From contig CM055113.1 of NCBI GenBank assembly GCA_029204225.1, positions 12,958,491 through 13,022,490 on the forward strand: a stretch of DNA of 64,000 nt. The letters run 5' to 3'. This document shows, one piece after another, positions 1 to 11,615 of the stretch. A program made the position numbers and the translations under genes. How positions within the stretch are numbered: the stretch's first letter is position 1; every line of letters begins with the position of its first letter. This DNA is from Diphasiastrum complanatum (taxonomy: Eukaryota > Streptophyta > Lycopodiopsida > Lycopodiales > Lycopodiaceae). The notes under the pieces were generated by a model, which was not told the origin of the DNA, did no database searches, and saw nothing but the letters and a program-made list of their open reading frames with translations.

Positions 1-90
1 AACATCTATGTTTGGTCATAGATTGAGATAGCAAGCAACATCCTTTCAACTCTATTTTTTTTATCATTACTAGAAATTCTCACCAAAGAG

Positions 91-1767
91 ATGTCTTCAT
101 CTGGTTCACATTTCTTAGAGCACAGTGAGAGATTAACATCTTCCAATTATGCAATGTGGAAGATCAGAATGGAATCATTGTTGATTCTACAAGATGTAAT
201 GGATATTGTGATTGGAGTTGAAGAAGAACATGCTGCACCTAATGAAGCTGTAGCATTCCACAAAATAACCAGAATTGCCCTTCATTTTATAAAAATGAAT
301 GTTACCAATGAAGTGTTAAGAGAGATCAATACATGCACCACTGCCAAGGAAGCTTGGGATACTCTAAAAACAATCTATGAAATCAAAAATACTTCTAGAT
401 TGCTTACACTTAGAAACCAAATATTTCTAAGTTATCAGAGAGTAGATGAGAGTGCTTCATCATATGTCATGAGAGTTAAGGATCTTCATCAAGAGTTAGC
501 TGGTATTAGTGATGCTCTTAAGAACACTGAACTTGTTCAAGTAGTCTTAAATGGACTTAGAGATGAGTATGACAATATTGTGCAGACTTATGCTGCTAGA
601 GAGGATCTTCCATCCTTGGAGACACTGCAAGGTATTCTCATTGCTGAAGAAAGCAGGCAAGAGAACAAGATGCTGAGGATCAAGAGACTTTCATTGAAAG
701 ATGGTGGAGATGACAAAGCACTCTTCATCAGAGACAAGTCAAGAGGCAAGAGCAAAGGACAACAACACTTCAAAAAGGACAAAGCCAAAGAAGGTGGTGA
801 GGATCAGTTCTCACAAGCTGTAACATCCAGTGGCAAGAAGAAGCTGTCAAAGATCAAGTGTTTTTTCTGTGGCAAGAAAGGACACTATGCATCAAACTGT
901 TTCAAGAAGAAGAACCAATCTAAGCAAGTTAACCTTACTAATGAGGATGAGTGTGAGGGTGTAGAGAGTGAAAGAGAGGATTCATTAATGATGTCTGCTT
1001 TTTCATCTTTCCCTTTTAAGAATGAAGAAGTCTGGTGGATAGATAGTGGGGCTAGTTCGCACATGTCTAGTTCTAGGAACTCTTTCACTAATCTCATGCC
1101 ATATTTAGGTGCAAAAAGGTCAATCTATATTGCTAATCATGTAGAGTGTAGAATTGAAGGAATAGGTAGTATTCCATTACATGCATCATCATCAAAAAAA
1201 ATTTGCTTACATGATATACTGTATGTACCTAAATTGACTAAGAATCTCATTAGTGTAGGACAGTTGTTTGATAGTGGATTGGATGTCAAGTTTCAAGTTG
1301 ACAAGTGTATAATCTCGAGAGAAAATGAAGTTATTGCTAGAGGATCTAGAATTGGTAAGTTGTACAAACTAGATTCTAGGGAGAGTGCTAACATTTTAGA
1401 TATTGCTTATGAGACCAAGGTTCTACAGGAGGATCTGTGGCATAAGAGATTGGGTCATTCCAATTTCAAAGCCATGCAATCTATGGTCAAAGAAGGAAAA
1501 GCTGTTGGTCTACCAAAGACACTGTCAAAGGAGCTTCTACCTTGTGAAGCTTGTGTGCTGGCAAAGTCACACAGAAGGCCTTTTCCCAAATCAAGTATCA
1601 AGACAAAGCAACCATTTAAACTTGTACACTTTGATGTTCATTTCTCATCAACTAAGAGCAAAGGAGGAGCCAACTGCTTTATCTCTTTTGTAGATGATTA
1701 TACAAGACATTCTTGGATCTATATGATGTCTTCAAAAGCCATGGTTTATGATGTTTTTCTTACTTGA
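91..1767 (+). pseudogene. Copia-A copy 1: gag, protease and start of integrase (truncated polyprotein)
   Basis: This open frame of 558 codons is the front part of a Ty1/copia polyprotein. It starts with a UBN2-type gag domain (residues about 10-200), followed by a lysine-rich stretch and one CCHC zinc knuckle beginning at Cys257 (CFFCGKKGHYASNC). The aspartic protease active site is seen at Asp318 (WWIDSGASSHM). The GAG-pre-integrase zinc motif starts near residue 449 (LWHKRLGHSN), and the integrase core begins with its first catalytic Asp at about 515 (HFDVHF). The ATG lies 90 bp into the window, so the 5' LTR and primer site are outside. The frame is cut at about 1765 by a deletion that fuses integrase to the end of reverse transcriptase. 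The missing part includes the second and third integrase catalytic residues and most of RT, so the element cannot transpose by itself. Confidence 0.93.
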
Positions 1768-2689
1768 AGTTAGTTGAAGAAACTAAGCATGCACTTGGTA
1801 CTGAGTTTAAGATGCAGGACTTAGGAGTTCTTCAATATATTCTTGGCCTTGAAATAGATTTGTGAAAAGGTCATGCATTTATAAGCCAAAGTAGATATGC
1901 ACTTTCCATGCTCGGGAAATTTCATATGAAGAACTGTAAAGGCATAGATACACCTATGGAGCACACTATAAAAGTTCCTATTAAATATGATGAAAAATCC
2001 TTTGAGGACATCACTCTTTATAGGAGTCTTATTGGCTCACTTATTTGGTTAACAGTGACTAAGTCTGATCTAAGCTTTTGTGTTCATAAGCTAAGGCAAC
2101 ACATGCAGGATCCAAAGTTATATCATTGGAAGTTGGCTAAAAGAGTCTTGAGGTATATATCTTCTACCTTGGATTATGGACTATACTATGAAGGAGAAGA
2201 TCTGACTTTGATTGCTTTTTCAGATTCAGATTTTGCAGGAGATAGGTTGGATAGGAAATCCACAAGTGTTTACATTATATTTTTTGGAGGAAATTTGGTT
2301 TTTTGGCTGTCAAAGAAGCAGGCAACTATTTCCTTATCATCTTGTGAAGTTGAATACAAATCTCTTACACAAAGGAGGTTTTATGGATCAAAAGGCTACT
2401 TTTGGAGCTTAAGTATTATGTAGATGAGGATTTACCAATTATCAAGAATGATAATGTTTCTGCACAGGCTCTTGCAAATAATCCAGTCTTTCATGCAAGG
2501 AGCAAGCATATTGAAGCGGCTCGTCATTTTGTAAGACAAAAAGTCATTGATCTCATTGGAGCATGTTTCATCTTCGGATTGTGTCATAGATCTTCTCACC
2601 AAGCCTCTAGTCAAGAATGTCTTTATAAAGATGAGGTCAAACCTTGGCCTAATTTCAAAATCTATGTTGATAGGAACATAAATTTTAAG
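1768..2689 (+). pseudogene. Copia-A copy 1: end of RT and RNase H, degraded
   Basis: Directly after the deletion point the sequence resumes in the C-terminal part of copia reverse transcriptase (EFKMQDLGVLQYILGLEID), with a stop soon after. It runs through the connection segment (YRSLIGSLIWLTVTKSDLSF) into RNase H (FSDSDFAGDRLDRKSTS and SLSSCEVEYKSL). A deletion near 2370 removes several codons and shifts the frame, after which the frame ALANNPVFHARSKHIEAA continues. Against the copy at 47.8-48.7 kb it is clearly the same family. It ends at a polypurine tract (AAGGAGGAG) just before the LTR. The RNase H acidic residues visible here are kept, but stops and shifts make it a pseudogene. Confidence 0.88.
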
Positions 2690-2695
2690 GAGGAG

Positions 2696-3422
2696 TGTGA
2701 AGATTATTAAAATATTATCTTCCTATCTTGAGTTTGGAGTCATGTCCATGATAATTTTCACTATATTTCATGTTGTACATATAAGGAGTGTGAATTGAGC
2801 ACATATCCTTCTAGTGTAGCTCGGATTTGAGTTAGATAGGTTCAATTGTAATGACATGCAGATGTTTTGATAGCATGCAAAGTCTTACTGTATGCATGCA
2901 ACCCACATGCAATCAGTGCATGCAACATGCAAAGTAGTTTTTGTGATCTACACATGTCTAGGCAATTTTATGAGTTGACATGAAGTACATGCACCATACA
3001 TGCATGCAGTTACACATGTGGATCTCTATTAGGTGAATTAGTTCAGTTAAGTGGACTTTCCATGCAACTCCACTATAGGAATTCGAGTCTCTCATGTAGG
3101 GAAAGCTGGGCATGTTTTGCCATATTGTGAATAATGAGATTTGGTGTTTTGGACTCATTCTCTCTCTATCCGAGTTTTCTATGCTTGATTTTTTCTCTCT
3201 ACCCGAGAGCAGCCTCTTTTTCCCATACTGAACACTTAGAATTATTTTTGACATTTATTTCTCATAGTGAAAATTAGATTTTTTTCATCAGATGTATGCC
3301 ATTGTGCTCTTGCCTTAGATTTTTCAAGCATACTGTTCTTTGATCAATCTTGTGCAATCACAACACCTCAGTAAGATCCTGTAGGGTGTGTGGTGAAGTT
3401 CACACGTGCTAAAAACTTCATA
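2696..3422 (+). mobile_element. Copia-A 3' LTR (copy 1)
   Basis: The LTR begins with TGTGAAG right after the purine tract AAGGAGGAG and ends with CTTCATA, a one-base variant of the CTTCACA end seen in the second copy at 49289; TGTGAAG/CTTCACA are inverted ends. About 727 bp. Strong identity to 48725-49289 over most of its length. A TATA-like ATATAAGG occurs near 2780. The 3' end abuts sequence of a different copia element (Copia-C), not a target duplication that I can recognise. Confidence 0.8.
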
Positions 3423-3580
3423 GACATTTGTTGGAGGATTGTCGAATTTTCAAATCGAAAAAGTGACAGAAGTAGCATTATGCTAATGTAGAAAAAAGTC
3501 TGAAATACTTTGACAAAGAAGCTGATGAAGCAGCATTTATGGCAAATGAAGACCGACAAGATATCAATTATTGAACTTCC

Positions 3581-3900
3581 AAGAAAGTCAAGACAATTCA
3601 AACTGATGGTGGAGGCAAATTCATTTCTACCAAATTCAAAGATTATTGCAAAGCTCATGGCATTCTTATGCAGTATATCACTAGTTATCCTCCACAGTTG
3701 AATGGAGTGAATGAACATAGAAATTGCACACTTGTTGAAAGTGTGAAAAGTATGATTTTACATGTAGGATTATTGAAGATCTTTTGGGCAGAAGCTGTCT
3801 CGACAGCTACATATCTCCATAATCGACTTACAACCAAAGTCTTATCCGACAAAACGCCCAAATAGTTGTGGACAGGTCCAAAACCTTCAGTAAGACATCT
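3581..3900 (+). pseudogene. Copia-C integrase fragment
   Basis: A 95-codon open stretch plus a little more encodes the second half of a copia integrase core. QTDGGGKF carries the second catalytic Asp, and the run to NGVNEHRN carries the Glu. LWAEAV-like (IFWAEAVSTATYLHNR) follows. The frame is closed by a stop where the family normally has a Glu before LW (PK*LWTGPKPSV), and the sequence then continues to FGC. Upstream (3423-3580) only weak coding traces remain. The rest of pol up to the end of RT is deleted, so the next recognisable part is at 3960. Confidence 0.8.
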
Positions 3901-3959
3901 TCAAACTTTCGGTTGTAATTCGAAGGACCAGTGTCCTCAGTCTTTCAAAAGTCGAACAG

Positions 3960-4656
3960 ATGAAACAATATCCTTATCATTCTATTATTGGTTCTCTCAT
4001 GTATGCCATGATATGTAATAGACTTTACATTGCTTATTCAGTCAGTACACTAAGCCAATATATGTTGAATTCAGGTTTTATTCATTGGAAGCTCTACTTA
4101 GAGTTCTTTGATATTTACAGTCGACACCAAATTATTGCATTTGTTATGGTGGAAATTCAAATAATTATTTGAATGACCATGTTAATCTTCTTCAAGGTTT
4201 ACCAATGCATATTGGGTTGAAGATGTTGACAGCAGAAAGTCGACATTAGGATATGTCTTTGTATTCAACAAAGGTTTTGTCTCTTGGAACAGCAAGAAGC
4301 AGAATTCGACTACATTATCTTCGACAAAAGCCAAATACATTGTCGTCGCACATGCTGCAAAAGAAGCTATATGGTTAAGGCTTCTATTGTCAGACATCAA
4401 TCTTAGTCAGTTACAAGCAACTTCTATCTTTTGCGACAATCAGAGTACAATTGCTTTATCTGTTAATCCTACGTATCATTCCCGGAACAAGCACATTGAG
4501 ATAAAGTATCATTTTGTCAGAGACAAAGTACTCAAAAGGGAGTTCATTTTGATCTTTTGTAGAGCAGAGTTCATGATAGCAGATATATTTACTAAAGCAT
4601 CATTGTTCGACAATCATTCTAAGTTTAGCAATATGCACTCAATACCTCAATTTTAA
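3960..4656 (+). pseudogene. Copia-C end of RT and RNase H
   Basis: YPYHSIIGSLMYAM marks the RT connection region. After a frameshift near 4160, one continuous frame from about 4194 to 4656 encodes RNase H, with DSRKSTLGYVF, VSWNSKKQNSTTLS, the TKAKY block, CDNQSTIALSVNP and the terminal TYHSRNKHIEIKYHFVRD. In other copies the block TKAKY reads TEAEY, so both acidic positions are changed to Lys here, which would remove RNase H activity. The last codons lie 20 bp before the polypurine tract. Confidence 0.85.
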
Positions 4657-4677
4657 TGAGTTCACATTAAGGGGGAG

Positions 4678-5162
4678 TGTTGAATTTCATTTCTTCAATC
4701 ATTTTGTAATGTGGAGCTACTCTATAGAAATTCACGTATTGTTGACACAATGTCGAGCAGACCTAAAATGATTATTCGAGGGTTACCAAATAACAACTTC
4801 ATCATATTTGGTCATGGAGTCTTATCCATTATATATTTCGGGTCCAATTCCTTATCTTCACGTGGCACCTACCAGGTGAATGACGATGCATTCCGTTAGG
4901 GTTGTGCCATCAACAACTATAAATAGATCAGTAGATTAGTTCATTTTATGTTGAAGTTGAATTATTCAAGTTCTATTCAAGTTTCAAGAGTAGTCACTCT
5001 TCTTCTTCTTCTCCTCTCTCTGTTTCACCATAGGCGTAGATTGATTGTTAATAAGCTTTCACAATTAAAGTTTGTGTATGAGCAAAATTTATAACAAAAT
5101 TAGATGCACTATTATTATAGTGCAATCATAGTAGACAATGGATGTATTTTCATCATTCAACA
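4678..5162 (+). mobile_element. Copia-C 3' LTR
   Basis: The LTR starts TGTTGAAT immediately after the polypurine tract AAGGGGGAG (4669-4677) and ends ATTCAACA at 5162. The two ends are perfect 8-bp inverted repeats, giving an LTR of 485 bp. It contains a good TATA box. No second LTR of this family is present in the window, so the element is truncated at its 5' side. Confidence 0.88.
4917..4926 (+). promoter_or_regulatory. TATA box of the Copia-C LTR
   Basis: CTATAAATAG lies about 240 bp into the LTR, the usual place for the U3 promoter of a copia element. Transcription would start about 30 bp downstream. Activity cannot be judged from sequence. Confidence 0.6.
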
Positions 5163-8100
5163 ATACATACTGCATTTGACAATTCGACACATGACTCTTG
5201 TCTTATTGTTTATGATATTTATGTTGTTTCAATATGAGTTCTAATAATGTATATGAAACAATCTTTTTCTATCATTCATTTTCTACACTTGTGAATGATA
5301 ATAAGTTGTGTTTATGATAGTAACAAAATAGTTTTGTTATTACATCAACTATTATTCTTCCTACATTCGAACTATAGTTATTCGACTCATATGTAACTTA
5401 TTTCCAATTTTCAATACTTAACTCTTCCCTATGGTCATAGCACCTCACAACACATCATTTAATGTGGTATATATTAAAATTATTGCCAAGTCAATCTTTT
5501 GATTGAAATGGGTATTTTTGCACTTTATGCTTGTAGGGTTTTTGTTCAAATTTTGATTGGATCTTTATATCATTATACAATCGTTATGATCTAATTATAT
5601 AATGACAATTTATTTCAGCCTTCTAAAAGTTGATCTATTGCATAATCAAACAAAGCATATATCATTTTTGGCTCTTCATTACTCTATTAGAGTTTTGATT
5701 TTTATACCTCTTGTTGTGATACGAGTCTATAGCACTTGACAACTTATCAATTGAATATATCCTAGACCTCAATGGAGTTATCCTCAAATTATTGAAAAAT
5801 CAAGTTCTTCGTCAAAAGAGGGTAAATTGTAGTTTGTCCTACTACAACAACATGATCTCTAAGATTAGTTCCACACAAACAAACAAAAAATTAATACTAA
5901 TACATAATAAAATAAAAAATCGAACCCCATTCTTGAAGTGAAAATCAGCATTAGATAGTTGTTAGGGCTTGGAAGGTTGATCACCAAGCGAGCTACTACA
6001 ATTATTAGGCTTATCCTTGGTTCTTGTATTTCATCTTCCCTCCATTGCTCCTAATACTAATATTAGAGTTTCCATCGTTGGTACATCTCTACATTTAAAA
6101 GTGTTGATGAGCAATTTGCACATACTGTAGCTTGTTCAAGAAAAACAAAGCCTTGAAGGCGCTCGAGCATCAAAGAAGTGTGATTGGTTACAATAATGTG
6201 CATAGATGAAACAGAGGCTTGCCAATAATAGAGAAGGTCTAGAGATTGTAGAGTGGCTTCAATGTGTGGCTTATTACCACTAATAAGGCACAAAATTGAT
6301 GGGTACAAACTATTGTGAAGAAATTCCAATTGAGATATAGTCATAGAAGATAAATATAAGATATGGGCAACAGTTTTTTGATGCATATGAAGTACAAGAT
6401 GAAAGTTTCACATAATACATCTTGGTCCAAATGGGATATAAGATGTGATAGATGAGGCACTGAATCAATGCGAACTAGGTCCATGCATATCTAGAGCAAT
6501 CAAAGCTTGTTGTAAATAAGCCACAAACTCAAATCAACATTTTGAGGCACCTACAACTCAAGCAGAGGCACAACTTAATAATTCGAATACATTCCATAGT
6601 TTCAGTAGGATTACTTCAGGTTCTTTGTTGGTAGTGACAATTTTAAACAAAGTGTTCCTTTTACTAATGATCTTGGGTGTTATAAATCATTTTCCAATCT
6701 TCTCAAAGATTCTACTTCTATAATGGGTTATCACCCTATTCTTCAAAGCTATATTCCGCTCCGCCTTTATATGTGGAGCCATTTCCAAAATTCAGGGTAC
6801 TTTCTTCCCAATTTCTTTGTGCGCTAGTGGCTTGTACGGTATAGGAATATTTGGAGTCCACCATTCCGATCAATACATGATATCCATGGTCCATATAGTC
6901 AGCTTGTATCTATATATATTCAAAGTCATATCTTCTTGTAATTATCTAGTACTCTTGGTCTATAAGGTTGGCTCAAAGTTTCTTAGGCAACATTGTGCCA
7001 TCTACTCCGATGTTTACATGGTATCCATAGTCTATCAATTTGGCATAGTATTTTATCGTATGCACTGGGGTTCTTTGTGCATGCTTTGGTTCTCTTATTG
7101 ATTTTTACATTTTTATGTGGCATCTTTGTTCCATCCGATTTGCATTGTATACCAATGTGTGCAACAAAGTTCTCACTAGCAGATAAAGTAATTACATTTG
7201 TGTATTGGGTCTTCTTCAATATATCAATTTGTGACGATATTATCTGAAGTATATGCAATAGATTCTACTTTTCCACGTTGCTACATTCTTTTATACTCAA
7301 ACTATGGACTATCTTTTTAACGAGGGAAGAAACCTGTAGGTCATTCGTGGATAGTACATCGATCCATGACACACAACATTATTTGTGAGTAGACCATGTG
7401 GTTTGGCCTATCAGCCCCTCTAGCATCAGGATAAGATACATAGGTATGACGCCTCATCACATTAGTTAGATGAATGATTGGGAAGCTTAATCTTAGTCAA
7501 TCGATACTCATAGAAGAATAACATTCACCTTAGATGGCCCTTATTTTCCATTAAATTCAGCCATACATTTGCAATTTTCTCCTTGATTTCTTTACATTAT
7601 GCGATTATGATTTAAGCCATATGAAAGTGGGGTTTTTTTAGTGGGATGTTCCTCCTATGAAGGCAAGGAAAGGAAAAAGAGGAGGCAGCAGCATAGAAGA
7701 CAATCCAGAATAAGGAATCTGAAGAGACTGCTCATCCTAGTGAGGATGGCGAACTTCTGTTCTTTTTGTGTTTGCCATGAGTATAGCTTATTCATTGTTA
7801 CTGCCATGTCTACTTCAAGAACATTTTCTACTGGATGATATTGGTCACTATTTGTTGGATGGCGAACATTTTCTACGATGAAAGCAGAGTTGGCACATTC
7901 CGGAGCCGATTCCGGAAAACATTCCAAGAATTTGCCCAAAATGCTGGTCAGGAATGCCTTTTTCTTTTGCAATACAGTAGTCAAATTGCAAAAAAATTAG
8001 GGGGGGACCTGATGGTAGTGTTTGAAATTTTAAAACACTACAGGGGCCCTATTTTTGTCAGATAATATTGTTCTGATTGTTTTAATAGTTGAAAAAAAAT

Positions 8101-8283
8101 TAACTTAGATTTTCTTTGGTTTTTATAGCCAAAAAACAGCAGTAATCAATATACTGTTTATATGGTACAGAATATATCTATAATATATATTCGTAAAAAA
8201 AATTAAAAAAAGTTACTTTGTTCAGGACAACATTCCGCGGTCCGGAACGCTCCCATTCCGGAATGGGGGTGCACCGGAACACG
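5163..8283. other. No gene recognised
   Basis: AT-rich sequence without a convincing coding region on either strand. The longest open stretches (for example 6063-6386 minus) show no motif I know. Near 7880-7930 and 8226-8282 there are several copies of ATTCCGG/CCGGAA-type words (for example at 7899 and 8263), which may be remnants of a decayed repeat. No LTR ends, purine tract or terminal inverted repeat was found. Confidence 0.5.
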
Positions 8284-8375
8284 TTCAAGTGCATCACTGG
8301 ATGAAGCTAGGTTGAAAGAGTGAATTTTGTTCAAGTGCATCACTGGATGAAGCTAGGTTGAAGGAGTGAATTTTG
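8284..8375. repeat. 46-bp tandem duplication
   Basis: Two head-to-tail copies of a 46-bp unit (8284-8329 and 8330-8375) beginning TTCAAGTGCATCACTGGATG and ending GAATTTTG. They differ at a single base (GTTGAAAGAG versus GTTGAAGGAG). The high identity points to a recent local duplication. Confidence 0.9.
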
Positions 8376-9081
8376 ATGTTCCTTTTAAAGAATCATGCCA
8401 CTGTAGATTGGCCTTCATGGTCACGATATTTATTTGACTACCTTGATAGGTTGTGGTATATGTTTGAGGTGTGGAACACAAAGTCTTGCGTTCTCATATT
8501 GAGCTAACGACTTATCATAGAGACTAGTGTTGATATGGCAGGGTAGCAGTAGACTTCTATTCCTACGTGTACAATTGCAATGTGTTGATTTCATAATTCT
8601 AAGCATGAACTTAACATTTCTTCCTTGGGATAACTGTTCTCCTCTCGTGAGTGAGACACACAACAAAACAGAATTCAGTTCCTGAACTGTATCACAGAAG
8701 AACCTGGGGCTGTTTCTTGTATGATCATCATAGGAGTCATTGTTCCAGATAATCCATACTTTGCTTTGTGATTCTAGCTAGCTTCCAGGTAGTGCCAGGC
8801 TTCTCGAATTGCAGGTAATACAAGATAAATTCATCAGCTTTAGCTACTCAAAGAGATGGATACTTAAAATGTACCATAAATCAGCGGACATCCGAAGCCC
8901 TTCAAAGAATGTATTTTGTTGACTGGAATAGTTTCCCAAAGTCATGAATCAACAGCTAGCTACTAAGACAGCAACAGGTTGCAGATATTTCCTTGTTTTT
9001 GGAGGAAAAGTTTCTGAGTTCCTGATAATGTCACTAGACAGTCCACTAACTGTGCCAGAAAAAATTACTGGGTCCAACAAC
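8376..9081. other. 3' flank of the VTT gene
   Basis: This holds the probable 3' untranslated region of the minus-strand VTT gene, which ends at 9082, and flanking DNA. No canonical AATAAA was found just downstream of the stop, which is common in plants. No other gene is seen. Confidence 0.4.
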
Positions 9082-9619
9082 TCACCCAGATGAACACTTT
9101 GAAGACCTTTGGTGCAGGTTCCTTACAAATGCATCGCTTGATTCTGATACGCCCCTCGAGGCTGAATTTTGTGGAGAGTTTTTATCCTCTTTTTGCTCAT
9201 TTGATACTTCAGGGTTTGATTGCACCTCCACAAAATGTTGCCCTTGAGATGCATACTTCTTAATTCGCCATGTGATAAGAACTCCAGATAGAATTCCTAA
9301 TATCGGGAGTATATAAGATAAAGGACCAGACCTTTTTGATTCATGTCCAACATTTGCAGCTACACTTGTAAGAGTTCCAAGGGAGGTGTTCTGAAGAATC
9401 ATTGGTATTCCACCAGCTAGCGTGGGAAGGAGAAAGTCAACAAAAAAGTGGATATCAGTTGCTGCAAGAGTATAATTAACAACATAAGATGGAACTGGGG
9501 AGAAGCGTGCAAGTAAGACAAATTTCCATCCATCTCGAGCCACTCCATCTCGTACAATACTAAAGTACTTGTTCTTGCGCACAAAATTGGTTGCTGATGT
9601 AGAACTTCGAAAAAGTGCC
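9082..9619 (-). CDS. VTT-domain (SNARE-associated Golgi / TMEM64-like) membrane protein, exon 2
   Basis: This is the second and last coding exon. It encodes residues 105-282, plus the last base of codon 104. The acceptor is TTTTGCAG|G at 9620/9619 and joins in phase with exon 1 so that AG|G makes Arg104, giving WLGR-ALFRSS across the junction. The exon carries the core of the VTT domain: GWKFVLLARFSPVPSYVVNY, then a re-entrant or membrane segment around FFVDFLLPTLAGGIPM, then a terminal membrane helix (ILPILGILSGVLITW) and a basic, polar cytosolic tail rich in Ser, Glu and Lys. In this family the conserved R-x-S/V-P-x-P-x-x-x-x-N-Y block is kept, as here. Members sit in ER/Golgi membranes and related proteins (TMEM41/VMP1) act as lipid scramblases; the exact role of this TMEM64-like branch in plants is not settled. 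The reading frame is clean, unlike all surrounding elements. Confidence 0.88.
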
Positions 9620-10329
9620 CTGCAAAATACAAGTTTGCACAATCTTAGACTGCAAATCTTCTGCTTGTAAGTATATGAAAGCTTGCAGAAGCCAATACTC
9701 TTGATCATCGATAACACAGTGAGCATAAAAAGAGCAAGTAACTTTTCAAAGAGCCCAGTTAAGTCTTGAAACTGATTGCTTGATCACTCGGCATGCCAAT
9801 TCAAACTTTTTGTTTCTGACGTTGACTGATGTAGATGAAGGAAAATTTTCTGTTTCCAAAATACTATTTGGCAGCTCAAACTTTATCGATTAGTGACAAC
9901 GCAAACATCTGTTCCCATATGGCTCGTAAAAGACATTCCTCTCTCTTGCATGACATTTGACAAGTTCAATGAACTATAGAGCTGTTGATGATTGCTTGTG
10001 AATTTAGATTTCAATGGTTGTTGCTAGATTTTCATCATTATATCTCCTCAGAAACGTCAGCAGTTACAAAGGCTAGTTCTTGAAGAAAAATGGTAACATA
10101 ACTCGATAAATGAGAGACAAGGTATCCTGTCCTAAAAAACTTGAAATTTGTACTGAGCTCAAATAAGTAGACTCAATTATCAATAGTATTTTTCCATACA
10201 TGTCAAATGCAAAAGTTTTCGTGATTCCTATCAACTCCAGTGTGTCAGAAAATTTTCAAAAAGTTGTCAGCACTTTTTAGAACCTTGCATAAAGTCCAAA
10301 AGTGGTCAAGCATCCTATTGAGTCCTCAG

Positions 10330-10750
10330 GAATGTTATGCCCATGTCAGTCCAAAAGCAGCCAAGAACCCTCTCATAGGGTGCCATCACTACAAGAACTG
10401 CATCAGTTGAGAAGCCAAGGTCACGTAATCTTTGGATGAGAATGAAATGTGGGACAGAATCAAAGGCTTTCTTGAAGTCAACAAAAAACAATAAACCCTC
10501 TTATCGCTTGTGTGTAGCTTCCTCGATGATAGCTCGAAGAGTGAAGACATGGTCAGTGGTGGAATAGTGAGCTCCAAGACCAGCCTGTCCCAAGGCATGT
10601 AGTTGCTTGATCTCAGCTTCAGAACTGACAGCTGACTGAAGGATAGTGCCATATAGTTTCACAATAACATGGCCGATCATGATAGCATGGTAGTTACCGA
10701 GATTCATGGGGTCACCATTTTTGTGGATGGGGTGGATGATATTAGTGCAT
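10330..10750 (-). pseudogene. LINE (L1-type) reverse transcriptase fragment
   Basis: Read on the minus strand this encodes part of a non-LTR reverse transcriptase. It opens with IHPIHKNGDPMNLGNYHAIM, then GQAGLGAHYSTTDHVFTLRA, and after a one-base frameshift FFVDFKKAFDSVPHF, whose Asp (codon near 10477-10479) is the motif A catalytic residue. Plant LINEs have the same order (GQAGFR.. followed by FVDF.KAFD). The YADD region and everything downstream are missing, as are the endonuclease domain and start of RT. The ORF1 piece of probably the same element lies upstream at 11.0-12.25 kb. Confidence 0.82.
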
Positions 10751-10782
10751 CAAGTGGAAGGAAAACTAGAGACAACCGCACG

Positions 10783-10785
<3 letters not shown>

Positions 10786-10827
<42 letters not shown>
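10786..10827. repeat. (GA)n microsatellite
   Basis: About 21 uninterrupted GA units followed by imperfect CAGAGA, between the LINE ORF1 and RT pieces. Confidence 0.95.
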
Positions 10828-10833
<6 letters not shown>

Positions 10834-11037
10834 AAAGCTTTATTAACGTCTTTTTCCATGCCAAAAGGCGTATAAGACGAACAAGTACATCAAAATGGAT
10901 GGCACCAAGACGGAGCAATGCCGTCACAACAACATAACTAAAAACCAAACTAACTAAGAAGAGAAAAAATATCTCTTCAGTGCTCTAACTCTCAGCCTAA
11001 TTATGCACAATCTCTAACAAGCGTCAGTGAAAGGCTC

Positions 11038-11610
11038 TCACGCAGGAGGCGGTGCTGAGTGATCAATTTTGGATGGGGTGACAAAAAAATGTCGTCCATC
11101 ACGAAATATAACCTTTTTCCCTTTTGAATTCGCTTTCTCGATGAGCTGCTTATGTTCCTTCCACTGTAGGGCGGTCAGGTCTTCATGAACGAAAATGTTG
11201 CTCCCTTTAAGACGTCCACGACGCTTAAGAACTTCGTCTCGATAATCAGTGTAGTTGAAACGAATGAAAATTATCAAAGTGTCAAACTTACTACGCCATG
11301 CTGCTTCCACAACATCTTCTTGTTCCTCGTAAGAGAGTGAAGCTAACAGTTCCTTGGCTGCAAGAAGGGGATCTATTTCAAGAGAAAAACCTCGGACGCG
11401 AACGTTTTGGGTTTTATATTCCCTCTTGCTTTGTTCTTGCATTGCCTGTGAAACCACGATCGTATGCTTTCCTTCCGAGTTCTTGAGCAAGTCTGCCCAA
11501 GTTTTGGTCGAAGTTTGGATTTTGTCTTCCAGGGCCTTTGACATGACTAGGATCGATTTGAGAGTTCTTGGCTGTCAACTGTTCTTTGAGGTTTGCATTT
11601 TCATCTTCAA
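11038..11610 (-). pseudogene. LINE ORF1-like protein, C-terminal part
   Basis: A 168-codon open frame (11038-11544) and a preceding part in another frame encode a basic protein with the block GRLKGSNIFVHEDLTALQWK followed by GKKVIFRDGRHFF. This resembles the nucleic-acid-binding ORF1 of plant and algal L1-type LINEs, where R-x-L-K/R-G-S-x-I-F-V-x-E-D-L-T is recurrent. Just upstream the frame ILEDENANLKEQLTAKNSQ is a coiled coil, shifted by one base near 11545. The N-terminal part lies on the other side of a solo LTR. The stop at 11038 follows a Pro-rich tail. Confidence 0.65.
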
Positions 11611-11615
11611 GTATA

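Noticed and set aside
6063-6386. 107-codon minus-strand frame, slightly helix-repeat-like
   Set aside because: I tried to read it as an ARM-type repeat with the frames above it, but no motif repeats and the flanking frames have many stops.
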